A stretch of DNA of 6,725 nucleotides from Agrobacterium fabrum. Its GTDB lineage: Bacteria > Pseudomonadota > Alphaproteobacteria > Rhizobiales > Rhizobiaceae. Within the stretch, counting starts at the first letter, position 1. Every line of letters begins with the position of its first letter. The position numbers were made by a program, and so were the translations under genes. Under the pieces are notes generated by a model. It searched no databases and was not told the DNA's origin. It worked only from the letters and a program-made list of their open reading frames with translations. Positions 6,500 to 6,725 of the stretch are shown here, in pieces. The stretch is from assembly GCA_003241215.1 (NCBI GenBank), contig QFOL01000231.1:1-6725 (forward strand), given 5' to 3'.

Positions 6500-6725
6500 C
6501 GGACGCTGCGCCATCCGACATCTTATGGGTGCCGCCGGAGAAGAGGCTGGAACGCTCGGCGCTTTTCGCCTTCGCGACGAAAACGGCAAAGCTGCACGGG
6601 CAGGCCGCCGATGACTATGCCGGCCTGCTGCGCTGGTCCATCGACGCGCCGGACGCCTTTTACGATGCGCTGTGGGACGAACTCGGCATTATCGGCACGC
6701 GCGGCGACGTGGCGTTCAAACCGGG
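6496..6725 (+). CDS. Acetoacetyl-CoA synthetase-like acyl-CoA ligase (3' truncated by window edge)
   Basis: This is the N-terminal 76 residues of a probable acetoacetate-CoA ligase, a cytoplasmic ATP-dependent enzyme of the ANL superfamily that makes acetoacetyl-CoA from acetoacetate. The frame stays open to the window end. The visible part is the N-terminal cap region (ACAS_N type): 'ILWVPPEKRLERSALFAF' (9-26), then 'YAGLLRWSIDAPDAFYDALWDELGII', matching the pattern 'LWxP...ER...F...W...F...W' at the start of acetoacetyl-CoA synthetases. None of the AMP-binding motifs is inside the window, so the substrate class rests on the N-terminus alone; acetyl- or propionyl-CoA synthetase is the main alternative. 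The ATG shares ATGA with the stop of the preceding gene, showing translational coupling. In context it would activate the acid made by the upstream oxidoreductases. Confidence 0.75.
   Translation, partial: MTDAAPSDILWVPPEKRLERSALFAFATKTAKLHGQAADDYAGLLRWSIDAPDAFYDALWDELGIIGTRGDVAFKP

Overview
The window reads as one continuous plus-strand operon from an alphaproteobacterium, most likely a member of the Rhizobiaceae (Agrobacterium/Rhizobium type). This is inferred from the GC-rich, strongly G/C-ending codon use, the protein wording, and the style of the cluster (an ABC uptake system followed by short-chain catabolic dehydrogenases). No database search was possible, so the genus is a judgement. 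Both ends of the window cut through genes. There is no stretch over 65 bases without a gene, and no RNA gene, mobile element, CRISPR array or convincing terminator.

Layout. Positions 2-571 hold the C-terminal part of a periplasmic branched-chain-amino-acid-type (Peripla_BP_6) binding protein. Then come two ABC ATPases, livG-like (601-1329) and livF-like (1331-2032), and two membrane permeases, livH-like (2035-2922) and livM-like (2924-3931). These four are separated by only 1-2 bases. A 62-base gap containing a strong potential hairpin (3955-3991) leads into a GMC-family FAD oxidoreductase (3994-5601). A 3-hydroxyisobutyrate dehydrogenase-like NAD(P) enzyme follows (5615-6499). Overlapping it by four bases (ATGA) is the 5' end of what looks like an acetoacetyl-CoA synthetase (6496 to the right edge).

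Working together. The first five genes make a complete HAAT/Liv-type uptake ATPase: binding protein, two permeases and two ATPases. The next three form a plausible short catabolic set: a flavin-dependent alcohol oxidation, an NAD-dependent beta-hydroxyacid oxidation, and CoA activation of a beta-keto or short acid. The inferred theme is import and oxidation of a small hydroxylated or branched compound, ending as an acyl-CoA. The true substrate cannot be read from the sequence.

Points deserving a second look are: a livG N-terminus that lacks the normal first beta strand and aromatic A-loop, lying next to a small tandem duplication; the hairpin that pairs with one of two possible ribosome binding sites of the GMC gene; and the unusual pairing of an amino-acid-type transporter with GMC, HIBADH and acetoacetyl-CoA synthetase genes.
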